A DNA stretch of 64,000 nt from Actinophytocola sp044466355 (GCF_044466355.1 NZ_JBITMQ010000001.1:1116001-1180000); one strand, 5' to 3'; shown: positions 1 through 8,525, counted from the stretch's first letter. Notes: a model not told the origin generated them from the sequence alone. Numbers and translations are program-made.

Positions 1-1
1 C

Positions 2-154
2 GACATCGGCTGGTGGGAGGAACACGACCGCACCCCGCGCCGGTTCGTCTTCACCCTGCACGGCCGCCGCGACGACGTGCGCTACGTCCTCATCGACACC
101 GGCACCGACTGGCTACTGCGCCGCACCAACGACCAACAGCGATCCCGCACGTGA
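2..154 (+). CDS. 3' end of an unidentified protein
   Basis: The first 153 bases are an open frame that enters from the left edge and stops at TGA 152-154, giving 50 visible residues. The tail is charged and aromatic (it begins DIGWWEEHDR and ends TNDQQRSRT), with no motif I recognise. Codon third positions are strongly GC, which supports real coding. The start and function lie outside the window, so no product can be named. Confidence 0.5.
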   Translation, partial: DIGWWEEHDRTPRRFVFTLHGRRDDVRYVLIDTGTDWLLRRTNDQQRSRT

Positions 155-256
155 TCAGGTCGTCGCCCGGCACCGCGTGTTGTGCGGGGGCTGTGCCCGT
201 CGTCGGTAGCGTCCCCGGCATCCGAGGATCGACCACGGGGAAGAACGGGGAAACAC

Positions 257-979
257 ATGAAAACCTCGCGGAGACGGCTGCTCACGGCGGGCGCGGCGAG
301 TGCGGTCGTCGTCGGCACGTCGTTCCTGACGGCCGGTGAGGCGGCCGCCGACGGCTACGGTTCCGGCGCGCTGGGCCCGTGGGAGGACCTGTCCAAGGCG
401 ATCTCCACGCTCACCCAGATCCGGCCGGTCCTCGCCAACGACGGGCTGTTCATGTTCGGCGACAGCATCTCCGTCCAGGACGGCTACTCGCTGGCGCAGC
501 GGCTTCTGGACCGCACCGGGGACCAGATCGCCGTGCACAACTGGTCGGGCAGGCCGACGGCGCCCGCGGTCGACGCGCTGGCCTCGTGGGCCCAGAGCTA
601 CGGCCTGCCGCGCCGGATCCTGATGGCGACCGGGTCGAACGACATCTTCACGCCGCCGGTGTTCGCCGCGCAGGTCGACCGGACGATGAGCATCGTCGGG
701 CCGACCCGGACCGTGTTCTGGGTCAACACGCAGGTCGCGAGGACCAGCCAGACCGCGGCCGTCCAGCTGGCCGACCAGCGCAACAGCGCCTGGATCAACC
801 TCCAGCTGGCCGACGCGCAGAAGCGTCACCCGAACCTGCGGATCATCAGGTGGGCGGAGTTCCTCGCCGCGAAGCCGTCCCGGCTCACCGGGTACCTGCG
901 CGACGGCGTCCACACCACCGTGCCCCTGGGACAGGACGCGCGCAACGAACTGATCGTCCAGGCCATCGCAGCGTCCTGA
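257..979 (+). CDS. Secreted SGNH/GDSL-family hydrolase
   Basis: This 240-aa protein is probably a secreted esterase- or lipase-type hydrolase. Residues 1-32 form an export signal with an RRRLL stretch resembling a Tat motif and an Ala-rich end (EAAAD). The GDS nucleophile block (FGDSIS, Ser about residue 70) is followed by GSND (Asn about 128, the oxyanion-hole block) and a C-terminal DGVH (Asp and His of the triad), in the order expected for SGNH hydrolases. ATG 257 is chosen because a signal peptide begins there; an upstream in-frame GTG at 182 would add residues without signal character. It stands alone before the next promoter. The substrate cannot be told from sequence. Confidence 0.8.
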   Translation: MKTSRRRLLTAGAASAVVVGTSFLTAGEAAADGYGSGALGPWEDLSKAISTLTQIRPVLANDGLFMFGDSISVQDGYSLAQRLLDRTGDQIAVHNWSGRPTAPAVDALASWAQSYGLPRRILMATGSNDIFTPPVFAAQVDRTMSIVGPTRTVFWVNTQVARTSQTAAVQLADQRNSAWINLQLADAQKRHPNLRIIRWAEFLAAKPSRLTGYLRDGVHTTVPLGQDARNELIVQAIAAS

Positions 980-992
980 CGGCACCCCGCGT

Positions 993-1020
993 TTGACATG
1001 TGCTCCCGCGGCGAGATACT
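993..1020 (+). promoter_or_regulatory. Promoter of the flavin oxidoreductase operon
   Basis: A consensus -35 TTGACA (993-998) is separated by 16 bp from GATACT (1015-1020), a good -10. It lies 36 bp before the oxidoreductase start, and the -10 is overlapped by a palindrome (see 1017-1034). The call is by inspection only. Confidence 0.6.
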
Positions 1021-1034
1021 TGACGTATCATGTA
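1017..1034. promoter_or_regulatory. Palindromic operator overlapping the -10, probably for the MarR repressor
   Basis: The 18-bp sequence TACTTGACGTATCATGTA is an imperfect palindrome. TAC-x-TGA on the left mirrors TCA-x-GTA on the right, and an inner GATAC-N5-GTATC repeat overlaps it. It covers the end of the -10 and the likely transcription start of an operon whose last gene encodes a MarR protein. The size and position suit autoregulation by that protein, but the link is inferred. Confidence 0.5.
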
Positions 1035-1055
1035 CCTCGCGGGAGGAGCCTCGTC

Positions 1056-2084
1056 ATGTCCGATCTGGAGTTCGGTATCGACACCTTCGGTGACGTGCCG
1101 GAGGGCGACTCCGGGGCCCTGCTGTCGCACGCGGCCGCGATCCGCCAGGTCGTCGACGAGGCGGTGCTGGCCGACGAGCTGGGTGTGGACGTGATCGCCC
1201 TCGGCGAGCACCACCGGCCGGAGTACTCGATCTCCTCGCCGGAGACGGTGCTCGCCGGGATCGCGACGCGCACCTCGCGGATCCGGCTCGCCTCGGGGGT
1301 CACCGTGTTGAGCTCGGACGACCCGGTGCGTGTGTTCCAGCGCTTCGCCACGGTGGACGCGTTGTCGAACGGCCGCGCCGAGGTCATCCTCGGCCGCGGT
1401 TCGTTCACCGAGTCGTTCCCGCTGTTCGGCTACGACCTCGCCGACTACAACACGTTGTTCGAGGAGAAGCTCGACCTGTTCGCGGCGCTGCTCGACGAGA
1501 AGCCGGTGACGTGGAGCGGCACGATGCGGCCGCCGCTCGTCGACGCGGACGTGTTCCCGAAGACCGAGTCGGGGCGGCTGTCCACCTGGGTGGGCGTGGG
1601 CGGCTCGCCCCAGTCGGTGGTCCGCACGGCGCGGTACGGCCTGCCGCTGATGCTGGCGATCATCGGCGGGCCGCCGCAGCGGTTCGCCTCCTACGTCGAG
1701 CTGTACCGCAAGGCCGCCGAGAAGTTCGGTACCACGGCCCACCCGGTCGGCATGCACTCGCCGGGGTTCGTCGCCGACACCGACGAGGAGGCGAAGGAGG
1801 TGTTCTGGCCGCGGTACAGGGTGATGCGCGACCGGATCGGTGCCACACGGGGCTGGCCGCCGGTCAGCCGCGAGGAGTTCGAGAACGACATCGAGCACGG
1901 GTCGCTCTACATCGGATCGCCGGAGACCGTCGCCCGCCGGATCGCCGGTGCGGTCAGCGCGCTCGGGGTCGGCCGGTTCGACCTCATCTACTCCGTGGGA
2001 TCGCAGCCCGCCGGGGCGCGGCTGCGGGCCGTCGAACTGTACGGCGGCAAGGTGATCCCCATGGTCCGGGACCTCCTCGCCTGA
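1056..2084 (+). CDS. LLM-class flavin-dependent oxidoreductase (luciferase-like)
   Basis: This 342-aa protein has the length and pattern of the bacterial-luciferase-like TIM-barrel oxidoreductases that use FMN or F420. Features seen include an N-terminal barrel strand, the block IALGEHHRPEYSISSPE near residue 49, a central RLASGVTVLSSDDPVR segment, and a C-terminal SLYIGSPETVARRI block typical of the family. It resembles the small-molecule monooxygenase or reductase branch more than true luciferase. ATG 1056 follows GGGAGGAG at 1041-1048. It is the first gene of a three-gene unit with an NADP-binding reductase (overlapping stop and start) and a MarR regulator, which suggests a stress- or xenobiotic-induced redox step. 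The substrate is unknown. Confidence 0.85.
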   Translation: MSDLEFGIDTFGDVPEGDSGALLSHAAAIRQVVDEAVLADELGVDVIALGEHHRPEYSISSPETVLAGIATRTSRIRLASGVTVLSSDDPVRVFQRFATVDALSNGRAEVILGRGSFTESFPLFGYDLADYNTLFEEKLDLFAALLDEKPVTWSGTMRPPLVDADVFPKTESGRLSTWVGVGGSPQSVVRTARYGLPLMLAIIGGPPQRFASYVELYRKAAEKFGTTAHPVGMHSPGFVADTDEEAKEVFWPRYRVMRDRIGATRGWPPVSREEFENDIEHGSLYIGSPETVARRIAGAVSALGVGRFDLIYSVGSQPAGARLRAVELYGGKVIPMVRDLLA

Positions 2085-2779
2085 TGGACGAGACCATCGG
2101 CGTTCTCGGCGCGGGCAAGATGGGCACCGTGCTGGCGCGGCTCGCTCTGGCCGCGGGATACCGGGTGCTCGTCGCGGGTTCCGGTGACCCCGAGAAGATC
2201 GCACTGACCGTCGAGGTGCTCACGCCCGGCGCGGTGGCCACCACCGCCGCCGACGCCGCCGCGCGGGCCGACCTGGTGATCCTGGCCCTGCCGCTGGGGA
2301 AGTACCGCACCATCCCGTCCGACGCGGTGCGCGGCAAGCTCGTCGTCGACGCCATGAACTACTGGTGGGAGGTCGACGGCCGCCGTGACGACCTCACCGA
2401 CCCGAGGACCACGACGAGCGAGACCGTGCAGGCGTTCCTGTCCGGTGCCCGCGTGGTGAAGGCGTTCAACCACGTGGGATACCACGACATCGAGGACAAG
2501 GCCCGGCCTTCCGGCGCGGCGGGCCGGGTCGCCGTGGCGATCGCCGGTGACGACCACGCCGACGTCGCCGCGGTGGCCGCGATGGTCGACCGGCTCGGTT
2601 TCGACCCGGTCGTCGCGGGCCCGCTCGCCGAGGGCGCGCGGTTCGAGCCGGGCACCGAGCTGTTCGGCGCGGACGTGCCCGCCGACGAGGTCCGTGCGCG
2701 GCTCGACCGGTTCCCCGGCACCGAGCGCGGACGGCTGATCGCCCGCGCCCGCGCCGACGCCGGACCGCGGGCCGGCTGA
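2084..2779 (+). CDS. NADPH-dependent F420 reductase-like dinucleotide-binding protein
   Basis: This 231-aa protein opens with a Rossmann motif GVLGAGKMGT and then has an acidic/Val-rich fold like the F420H2:NADP oxidoreductase (NADP_Rossmann/F420_oxidored) family. The block RVVKAFNHVGYHDIED matches the conserved central segment of that family. It starts at ATG 2084, sharing its first base with the TGA of the upstream flavin oxidoreductase, so the two are translationally coupled. It could supply reduced cofactor to its neighbour. Whether that cofactor is F420, or the protein acts on NADP and another substrate, cannot be read from sequence. Confidence 0.75.
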   Translation: MDETIGVLGAGKMGTVLARLALAAGYRVLVAGSGDPEKIALTVEVLTPGAVATTAADAAARADLVILALPLGKYRTIPSDAVRGKLVVDAMNYWWEVDGRRDDLTDPRTTTSETVQAFLSGARVVKAFNHVGYHDIEDKARPSGAAGRVAVAIAGDDHADVAAVAAMVDRLGFDPVVAGPLAEGARFEPGTELFGADVPADEVRARLDRFPGTERGRLIARARADAGPRAG

Positions 2780-2795
2780 CGTAGGGTCGCTGCCG

Positions 2796-3260
2796 ATGGA
2801 CGAGACCCAGTGGCTCAGCCCGGCCGAGCACCAGGCCTGGCGCGCCTTCATCCGCCTGCACCAGAAGCTCATCGCGACGTTGAGCCGTGACCTGCAGTCG
2901 CGGTCCGGGCTGTCCGGGCCCGACTACGAGATCCTGGTGGCGCTGACCGACGTGCCGGAGGGGCGGTTGCGCCCGCAGGACCTGGCGAAGGCCATCGACT
3001 GGGAGCAGAGCCGGCTGTCGCACCAGATCGCGCGAATGGCCAAGCGCGGCCTGGTGGCGCGGGAGGAGTGCGCGGAGGACGGCCGCGGGGTCTTCGTGAC
3101 GATCACCGCGGCGGGCCGGGAGGCCATCGCGGCCGCGGCACCCCGGCACGTCGCCACCGTCCGGCGGCTGGTCATCGACGTCGTCGGCCCCGAGGACCTC
3201 GCCACGCTGGAGCGGATCTACGGTCGCATCCTGGCGCGCCTCGACGACGAACCGTCGTGA
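2796..3260 (+). CDS. MarR-family transcriptional regulator
   Basis: This 154-aa protein has the winged-helix layout of MarR: an N-terminal dimerisation helix, the LSGPDYEILVAL helix, the LRPQDLAKAI recognition unit and the wing ending in the RGVFVTITAAGREAI block. It begins 16 bp after the NADP-binding reductase and closes the unit that starts at 1056. MarR proteins usually repress their own operon from a palindrome, and one lies on the operon promoter at 1017-1034. A small phenolic or oxidising ligand would be typical for the family, but nothing here identifies it. Confidence 0.85.
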   Translation: MDETQWLSPAEHQAWRAFIRLHQKLIATLSRDLQSRSGLSGPDYEILVALTDVPEGRLRPQDLAKAIDWEQSRLSHQIARMAKRGLVAREECAEDGRGVFVTITAAGREAIAAAAPRHVATVRRLVIDVVGPEDLATLERIYGRILARLDDEPS

Positions 3261-3335
3261 CCGGGCATTGTGGGAAATCGCGCGGCTGAAACTTTCGGAG
3301 CGCGTGAATCGTCCACCCGAATTCTCCACGTTCCG

Positions 3336-3362
3336 TTGAACTTCGAGTCATGAGCCGATACT
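3336..3362 (+). promoter_or_regulatory. Possible promoter of the AA10 gene
   Basis: TTGAAC (3336-3341) and GATACT (3357-3362) are 15 bp apart and end 13 bp before the CebR-type palindrome, so a repressor there would sit just downstream of the start point. The -35 and the spacing are imperfect, so this is tentative. Confidence 0.4.
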
Positions 3363-3374
3363 CTTGGTGATTGC

Positions 3375-3388
3375 TGGGAGCGCTCCCA
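3375..3388. promoter_or_regulatory. CebR-type operator (perfect 14-bp palindrome)
   Basis: TGGGAGCGCTCCCA is a perfect palindrome and is identical to the published consensus bound by CebR, the LacI-type cello-oligosaccharide sensor of Streptomyces. It lies 43 bp before the AA10 monooxygenase start. This predicts induction of the gene during cellulose degradation. No cebR gene is visible in the window. Confidence 0.75.
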
Positions 3389-3430
3389 ATCCGATCACGA
3401 TTCCCATCAACGGAGATGGAGGCCTCATCC

Positions 3431-4090
3431 ATGCGTATGCGCACGACCTCCAGGCCGACGGCGCCGCGGCGCGCTCTGCTGGTACTGGTCATCGCCGCGC
3501 TCGCCAGTGTGTTCATCTGGACCCCGACGGCATCGGCCCACGGCACCATCGTCAATCCCAAGACCCGCGCTTATCACTGCTGGCAGGCATGGGGCAGCGA
3601 CCACATGAACCCTGCCATGCAGCAAGAGGATCCCATGTGCTGGCAGGCTTACCAGGCCAACCCGGACACCATGTGGAACTGGATGAGCGCGCTGCGGGAC
3701 GGGCTTGGTGGCAACTTCCAGGGTTCGACGCCCGACGGGCAGTTGTGCAGCAACGGTCTCGCCCGCAACAACTCCCTGAACAACCCGGGCCAGTGGAAGA
3801 CCACCAACCTCAGCGACAACTTCACGATGCAGCTGTACGACCAGGCCAGTCACGGAGCTGACTTCTTCCGGGTCTATGTCAGCAAGAACGGCTTCGACCC
3901 GACAACACAGCGCCTCGGCTGGGGCAACCTCGATTTCATCATGCAGACCGGCAGGTACGCGCCTGCCCAGAACATCTCGTTCAACGTCCAGACGTCCGGC
4001 TACACCGGACGCCACATCGTGTTCACGATCTGGCAGGCATCACACCTCGACCAGACGTACATGTGGTGCAGTGACGTGAACTTCGGCTGA
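3431..4090 (+). CDS. Secreted AA10 lytic polysaccharide monooxygenase
   Basis: This 219-aa copper enzyme oxidatively cuts chitin or cellulose. A signal peptide (residues 1-36, ending TASA) leaves a mature protein starting with His37 (HGTIVNPKTR), the first ligand of the histidine brace. The second brace histidine is most likely His141 in DQASHGADFF. The C-terminal block IVFTIWQASHLDQTYMWCSD is the usual AA10 signature and includes the axial-site region near the final Phe. Its length matches a single catalytic domain with no attached binding module. ATG 3431 is used because it gives a clean signal peptide. The CebR-type box upstream favours a cellulose role, but chitin activity is possible. 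Confidence 0.9.
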   Translation: MRMRTTSRPTAPRRALLVLVIAALASVFIWTPTASAHGTIVNPKTRAYHCWQAWGSDHMNPAMQQEDPMCWQAYQANPDTMWNWMSALRDGLGGNFQGSTPDGQLCSNGLARNNSLNNPGQWKTTNLSDNFTMQLYDQASHGADFFRVYVSKNGFDPTTQRLGWGNLDFIMQTGRYAPAQNISFNVQTSGYTGRHIVFTIWQASHLDQTYMWCSDVNFG

Positions 4091-4104
4091 CAATTCCCTC
4101 CGGT

Positions 4105-4140
4105 ATTCCGAGGAAGTGCCCGAGCGCACTTCCTCGGAAT
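4105..4140. terminator. Strong intrinsic-type hairpin between convergent genes
   Basis: ATTCCGAGGAAGTGC (4105-4119) is mirrored exactly by GCACTTCCTCGGAAT (4126-4140) around a 6-base loop. The hairpin begins 14 bp after the AA10 stop and lies before the stop of the oppositely oriented 163-aa gene. There is no long T-tract, as is common in actinomycetes. It can serve both strands. Confidence 0.8.
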
Positions 4141-4151
4141 CCGCCGGTTCG

Positions 4152-4643
4152 TCAGTGCCTGCCGAACACCGTTTCCAGCTCGATCCCGATCCCCATCGCG
4201 CCGGTGAACCCCGCGGTCCAGCCACCGGCGTGGTTGTACTGACCGCCGAACCCGACCTCGCCGAACAGGTAGATGTTCGAGCGGCGCACCGGGTACTTCA
4301 CCCCGCCCTGCAGGAAGTCCACGATCCAGGCGTGTTCGGTCGAGTCGTGCCCGAACTGCGCGCCGATGCCCTGTTCGAGGCTGAACTCCAGGTGCGACCC
4401 GAACGCGGGCCAGCTCCGCTGGAGCAGCGTCCACCCGAACTTCGCCTGCCAGGAGTAGCCGGTCGAGTAGGAGATCGAGAACGCCGGGTCACCCGGGTTG
4501 AGCAACCCGAACAACGGCCGCGGCAACAGGTGGAAGTCCCCGAAGGCGAACTCGAAGGTCATCGTGCCCTCGAAGCCCTCACCGGTGTCGCCCTCGGCGG
4601 CGGCCTCGACGGAGATGGCGCCCTGCTGCTCGGTGTCGGTCAT
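4152..4643 (-). CDS. Glycine/aromatic-rich beta-structured protein, unknown function
   Basis: This 163-aa protein matches no family I recognise. After an acidic N-terminus (residues 1-25) it is built of short alternating hydrophobic/polar segments rich in Gly, Phe, Trp and Tyr, such as SYSTGYSWQAKFGW and FGEVGFGGQYNHAGGW. This resembles a small beta-barrel or repeated-sheet fold. No signal peptide or membrane helix is seen. Its ATG (4643) overlaps the stop of the upstream peptidoglycan-binding-type gene (ATGA), so the two are made together and probably act together. An envelope-associated or secreted role is an inference from the partner alone. Confidence 0.7.
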   Translation of the reverse strand: MTDTEQQGAISVEAAAEGDTGEGFEGTMTFEFAFGDFHLLPRPLFGLLNPGDPAFSISYSTGYSWQAKFGWTLLQRSWPAFGSHLEFSLEQGIGAQFGHDSTEHAWIVDFLQGGVKYPVRRSNIYLFGEVGFGGQYNHAGGWTAGFTGAMGIGIELETVFGRH

Positions 4644-4990
4644 GAGACCCTCCTGGCGTTGCCCGGCAGTTCGTCCAGCTCGTCCAGCGTGATCTGCTCG
4701 TCCGGCGCGGCGACCTGCACCTGCATGGAGACCGCGATGTCGGTCGGCAGCTCCCCGGACTGCTCGGCCGACGCCGCCTCGCCGGTCAGCGCTGCCCAGG
4801 TCGCCTCGTCGCACTGACCGGTCGCGGACAGCCCGTGGTGCTGCTGGAGCGTGCTCACCGCGTACTCGGTGGCCGCGCAGTAGGTGCCGCCCTCGAAGCC
4901 GCTGCCCATCTGGTGGTACTCCAGCAGCTGCTGCAGGTAGGTCACCCATTCCCCGGTGTCGCCCGCGCTGAGCGTCGGTTGCTCCGCCAT
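4640..4990 (-). CDS. Small protein with a peptidoglycan-binding-type domain
   Basis: The first 70 residues of this 116-aa protein fit the PG_binding_1 helical fold: LSAGDTGEWVTYLQQLLEYH, then YAVSTLQQHHGL and GQCDEATWAAL, the usual order. The C-terminal 40 residues are acidic and low in complexity. There is no signal peptide, which is unusual for a cell-wall binder. It is the first gene of a two-gene unit with the 163-aa beta-rich protein (4-bp overlap). Such signal-less copies sometimes occur as adaptor modules of larger extracellular assemblies, but no such genes lie nearby. Confidence 0.75.
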   Translation of the reverse strand: MAEQPTLSAGDTGEWVTYLQQLLEYHQMGSGFEGGTYCAATEYAVSTLQQHHGLSATGQCDEATWAALTGEAASAEQSGELPTDIAVSMQVQVAAPDEQITLDELDELPGNARRVS

Positions 4991-5106
4991 ACCTCAGTTG
5001 TGCCAGGCCCGCGCGCGGCCGGGTACGGCCCTCCGGGCGCCCCATCGGGCGCCCGGAGGTGCCCCTCAGCCGGCGGGCCGGTCGTCGAACGCACCGGGTG
5101 GCGCGG

Positions 5107-8100
5107 TCACGGCGCCAGCTTGTACGCGCGGATCACCGTCTGCTCGACCGTGTTGCCCGCACCGTCGGTGGCCTTCGCACGCAGGGACACCGACGTCGCG
5201 GTGGCCGGGTGGTCGAGCACGACCGCCGAGTTGTGCACCACCACGGCCCTGCGCCAGGTCTGCCCTTCGTCGTAGGAGACGTCCATCGTCAGCCGGCTCG
5301 GTGTGTACCGGCTGCCGTCCTGTGCCTGCACGGCGACCGGCACCACGAACGGTGTCCCGGCGGGCGCGGTGTTGTCGGCGGACACGACCGGGCTGAAGCG
5401 GACGGCCGACAGCGGCAGCGCCGCGACGTCGTCGGCGTGCCCGGAGCGGAACGTCCACGCGACGGCGAGCCGGGTGCTCACGTCGAACGCCGGGTCCCGT
5501 TCGGCTTCGACGACCAGCCGGTAGTCGTCGGCCTCGGCGGGCACGCGCCACACCCCGATGCCCGCGCCCTGGCCCTCGCCGACGAGGGTGCCGTTCCGGT
5601 AGAGCCTGGTGCTCGCCGACGACAGCGGCGAGTCGCCGCTGTTGCCCGCCCCGTCCCCGAACACGTGCATCCAGACGTTGACGAGGTCGCCCTGCCGCAA
5701 CGCGTCGGGCACGCCGTCGACGGGAGTGTTGAACGCCGGCCCGATCACCGGTCCACCGAACCGCGCCCGGTAGGTGCGGCCCGCCTGGTAGACCGCCAGC
5801 GGTGAGAAGAGCGACCGGTCCGTGAAACCGGTGTCCGGGTCCAGCGTCTCCAGCGTGCCCTGCCATCGCACGCCGTCGGTCGTGTAGTACTCGGTGTGGT
5901 CGGCGGGCGGTTCCGTCAGGTAGGAACCGGACCACGTCGCCGCTCCGTCCACAGGGGACGCGACGGCGCCGCGGATAGCCGGCCGGCCGGGGCGTTCCGC
6001 GTGCAGGTGGACATCGACCTTCGCGAGGTCCTGCCTGCGCACGACCTTGGTGAAGCCCGCGGGCACGGTGCCCTTCACGAACCAGGCGAGGAAGTACGTG
6101 TCTCCGCCGGGCACCGACAGGTGGGTGCCGATGTGCGTGCTCATCCGGTCGGCGGGCAACGCGGGTCCTACCGGCGCCAGCGAGAAGTCGGCGACGTCGG
6201 CCCCGTAGAACTCCGCGGTGACGGGCCTGGGCACGTTCGTGTAGGTCATGTCGATGCCCACACTCGCGCCGTCCGGTGCGGCGGCCGGGTCCGGAGGCGT
6301 GACGCGCACCGGGCGTGCCGCCGACGCCGCCGCCACGAACGAGGTGTCCCGGTCCAGTGTCAGTGCCGGGTACGGCAGCAGGTGCTGGTGCCCGGTTCCG
6401 TCGACCACCGCGGTCAGCACCGAGTACGCGCCCTTGGGCAGGCGGGCCTCGACGGTGCCGTCCGGGTCGTACAGGTAACGCGGGTGGGTGAGATCGGAGT
6501 AGTCGATGCTCTCGGACGCGGGCAGAAGCCGCATCGTGTAGTCGGTCGCCGGGGTGCCGTCAGGGGCGCGGACGTCGACGGTCAGGTCGTAGCTCTCGAC
6601 CTCCCGTTCGACCGCCACCGGTGTGCTGACCGCGGTGCCGTCGCCGGTCGCGCGGACGTGCGCGGTGAACCGGCCGTCGGTCGCGCCCGCCCGCGTGTCG
6701 GCGACGACGGTGACGGCCGCGTCCCCGCCCGCGGGCACGGTGAGCCGGGTGGCGTCGAGCGAGAACATCCCGTCGGGTGCCGGGGCACCGTCGGGGGCAA
6801 GCCCGCTCACGGTGAGGTCCAGCGTGACGTCCGCGCCGCCCGCGTTGTGGTAGGTCAGCGGAGCGGTGAGCGGCTGGTCGTCGGTGTGCGGCCATGCCGC
6901 CGTGCCGAGGTTGACGCTCGTCGGCGTGGTCGTGACGACCTGGGTGACGGCCCTGGCGACGTCGACCCGGCCCGCGCCCTGCGCGAAGGCGGACGCGCCG
7001 GGGGTGGGCGCGGCGGACGCCATCAGCGCGGACTTGAGCTGCTGACCGGTCCAGTCCGGGCGCCGCTGGGCCAGCACGGCGGCGGCGCCGACGACGTGCG
7101 GCGTGGCCATCGACGAACCGTTCAACGAGACGTAGCCGTCGCCCGCCGGCGTCCCGATGGTGCCCTCGGCGGCCTTCGCGGCGACGATCCCGACGCCCGG
7201 CGCGGTGATCTCGGGCTTGATCGGGCCGTCGTGGATCGACGGGCCCTGGCTGGAGAACGGCGCGACGGCGTCCTGGTCGTCCACCGCGCCGACGGCGAGC
7301 GCCGAATCCGCGGACGCGGGCGTCGTGATCGTGCCCGGGGCGCCCGCGTTGCCCGCGGCGCACACGAACAGGATGCCGTACTGGGCCGAGAGCCGTTCGA
7401 CGGCGGCCTCCAGGAGTCGACCGTCGAAGCCGTCGAGGCTCATGTTCGCGACCGCCGCGCCCTGCTCCGCGGCCCACTCCATGGCGGCGATGGTCCAGGA
7501 GTCGCTGCTCCACCCCATGTCGTTGAGCACCTTGCCGTCCAGGATGGCGGCGTCGGGTGCCACACCCCGGTACGTCGCGCCGTTGCCGGCGATCGTCGAC
7601 GCGATGTGGGTGCCGTGGCCGTACCGGTCGACGGCGTCCGCCGAGTCGGTGAAGTTCCGCTCGGCGACCTCCCGGCCGACGAGGTCCGGGTGGGTCTGGT
7701 CGACACCGCTGTCCAGCACGGCGACCTTCACGCCCGCGCCGGTGTAGCCCGCCGCCCACGCCGCGGGCGCGCCGATCTGCGGCACGCTGTGGTCCAGCAG
7801 CGGTTTCACCACGCCGTCGAGCCATATCTTCTCGACCCCGGTCCGGCTCGTGCGCAGGCCGTGCCACGCGGTCGTGGCGGTGGCCTTGTCGGCGGTGACG
7901 GCCGAACCGTTGACGCTGCGGAGTTCCCGGGTGATGGTCGCCGCGGTAACGGACCGCGGCACCGCGCCGGTGTAGGTGACGATCAGCGGGAGCGTGTCCC
8001 GGTTCGCGTCGTCGTAACCGGCGTCGATCAGGCCGGTGACGTCGAACAGCCGCCGGTCGAGGCGGTCGCCGCGCAGCAGCGAGAGGGCGTCGGCGGGCAC

Positions 8101-8337
8101 CACGGACAGCCGTTCCCCCGAGCGGTCGACGGAGAACGTCATGCCGTCCCGCCCCGGTCCCGGCTCGACCCGCCACGCGGTCTCGCCGACGGTCACGCGG
8201 TCCCCGGTGATCAGGGTGACCGTGTGGGTCCCTGGCGCCGCGCCCGGTGCGAGCGGCCGCGCGACCGCGGTGGGCGCGAGCCCCGCCGTGACCGCGACTG
8301 CCGCGCCCAACGCGACCAGTCTTCTGCCGAGTCTCAT
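5107..8337 (-). CDS. Large secreted subtilisin-like (S8) serine peptidase
   Basis: This 1076-aa protein has a signal peptide (1-28, ending TAVA), a propeptide of about 150 residues and an S8 catalytic domain. Asp lies in VAVLDSGVD (about residue 209), His in YGHGTHIAST, the oxyanion Asn in FVCAAGNAG and Ser in LNGSSMATPHV. Roughly 500 further residues of beta-sandwich-like sequence extend to the C-terminus. ATG 8337 is preferred over an upstream ATG because it starts directly with the charged signal peptide. It is divergent from a second S8 gene of the same layout (8526), with 188 bp between the starts. The pair looks paralogous and may share a promoter region. The likely role is extracellular protein degradation. 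Confidence 0.9.
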   Translation of the reverse strand: MRLGRRLVALGAAVAVTAGLAPTAVARPLAPGAAPGTHTVTLITGDRVTVGETAWRVEPGPGRDGMTFSVDRSGERLSVVPADALSLLRGDRLDRRLFDVTGLIDAGYDDANRDTLPLIVTYTGAVPRSVTAATITRELRSVNGSAVTADKATATTAWHGLRTSRTGVEKIWLDGVVKPLLDHSVPQIGAPAAWAAGYTGAGVKVAVLDSGVDQTHPDLVGREVAERNFTDSADAVDRYGHGTHIASTIAGNGATYRGVAPDAAILDGKVLNDMGWSSDSWTIAAMEWAAEQGAAVANMSLDGFDGRLLEAAVERLSAQYGILFVCAAGNAGAPGTITTPASADSALAVGAVDDQDAVAPFSSQGPSIHDGPIKPEITAPGVGIVAAKAAEGTIGTPAGDGYVSLNGSSMATPHVVGAAAVLAQRRPDWTGQQLKSALMASAAPTPGASAFAQGAGRVDVARAVTQVVTTTPTSVNLGTAAWPHTDDQPLTAPLTYHNAGGADVTLDLTVSGLAPDGAPAPDGMFSLDATRLTVPAGGDAAVTVVADTRAGATDGRFTAHVRATGDGTAVSTPVAVEREVESYDLTVDVRAPDGTPATDYTMRLLPASESIDYSDLTHPRYLYDPDGTVEARLPKGAYSVLTAVVDGTGHQHLLPYPALTLDRDTSFVAAASAARPVRVTPPDPAAAPDGASVGIDMTYTNVPRPVTAEFYGADVADFSLAPVGPALPADRMSTHIGTHLSVPGGDTYFLAWFVKGTVPAGFTKVVRRQDLAKVDVHLHAERPGRPAIRGAVASPVDGAATWSGSYLTEPPADHTEYYTTDGVRWQGTLETLDPDTGFTDRSLFSPLAVYQAGRTYRARFGGPVIGPAFNTPVDGVPDALRQGDLVNVWMHVFGDGAGNSGDSPLSSASTRLYRNGTLVGEGQGAGIGVWRVPAEADDYRLVVEAERDPAFDVSTRLAVAWTFRSGHADDVAALPLSAVRFSPVVSADNTAPAGTPFVVPVAVQAQDGSRYTPSRLTMDVSYDEGQTWRRAVVVHNSAVVLDHPATATSVSLRAKATDGAGNTVEQTVIRAYKLAP

Positions 8338-8525
8338 GGTTCTCCCCGGGTCCGTCGTCGGAAGCCGGGGCACCACTGTGGTCCTGCCACTTTCATCCCG
8401 GTTTCCTCCCGGTTGGTTCGCACCAGGGCACTGCGCCGGATGGCCTAATTCGGTGCGGGCGGTAAACGCGGTACGGCGTTGCGTAGTTCTGAGGATGGGA
8501 AGGGATTTCCTGACTTGGAGGAGAT

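Noticed and set aside
5296..8448. Long + strand open frames of up to 850 codons opposite the first subtilase
   Set aside because: They are GC-bias shadows of the minus-strand protease: Arg/Gly/His-rich, no domains, and no start context.
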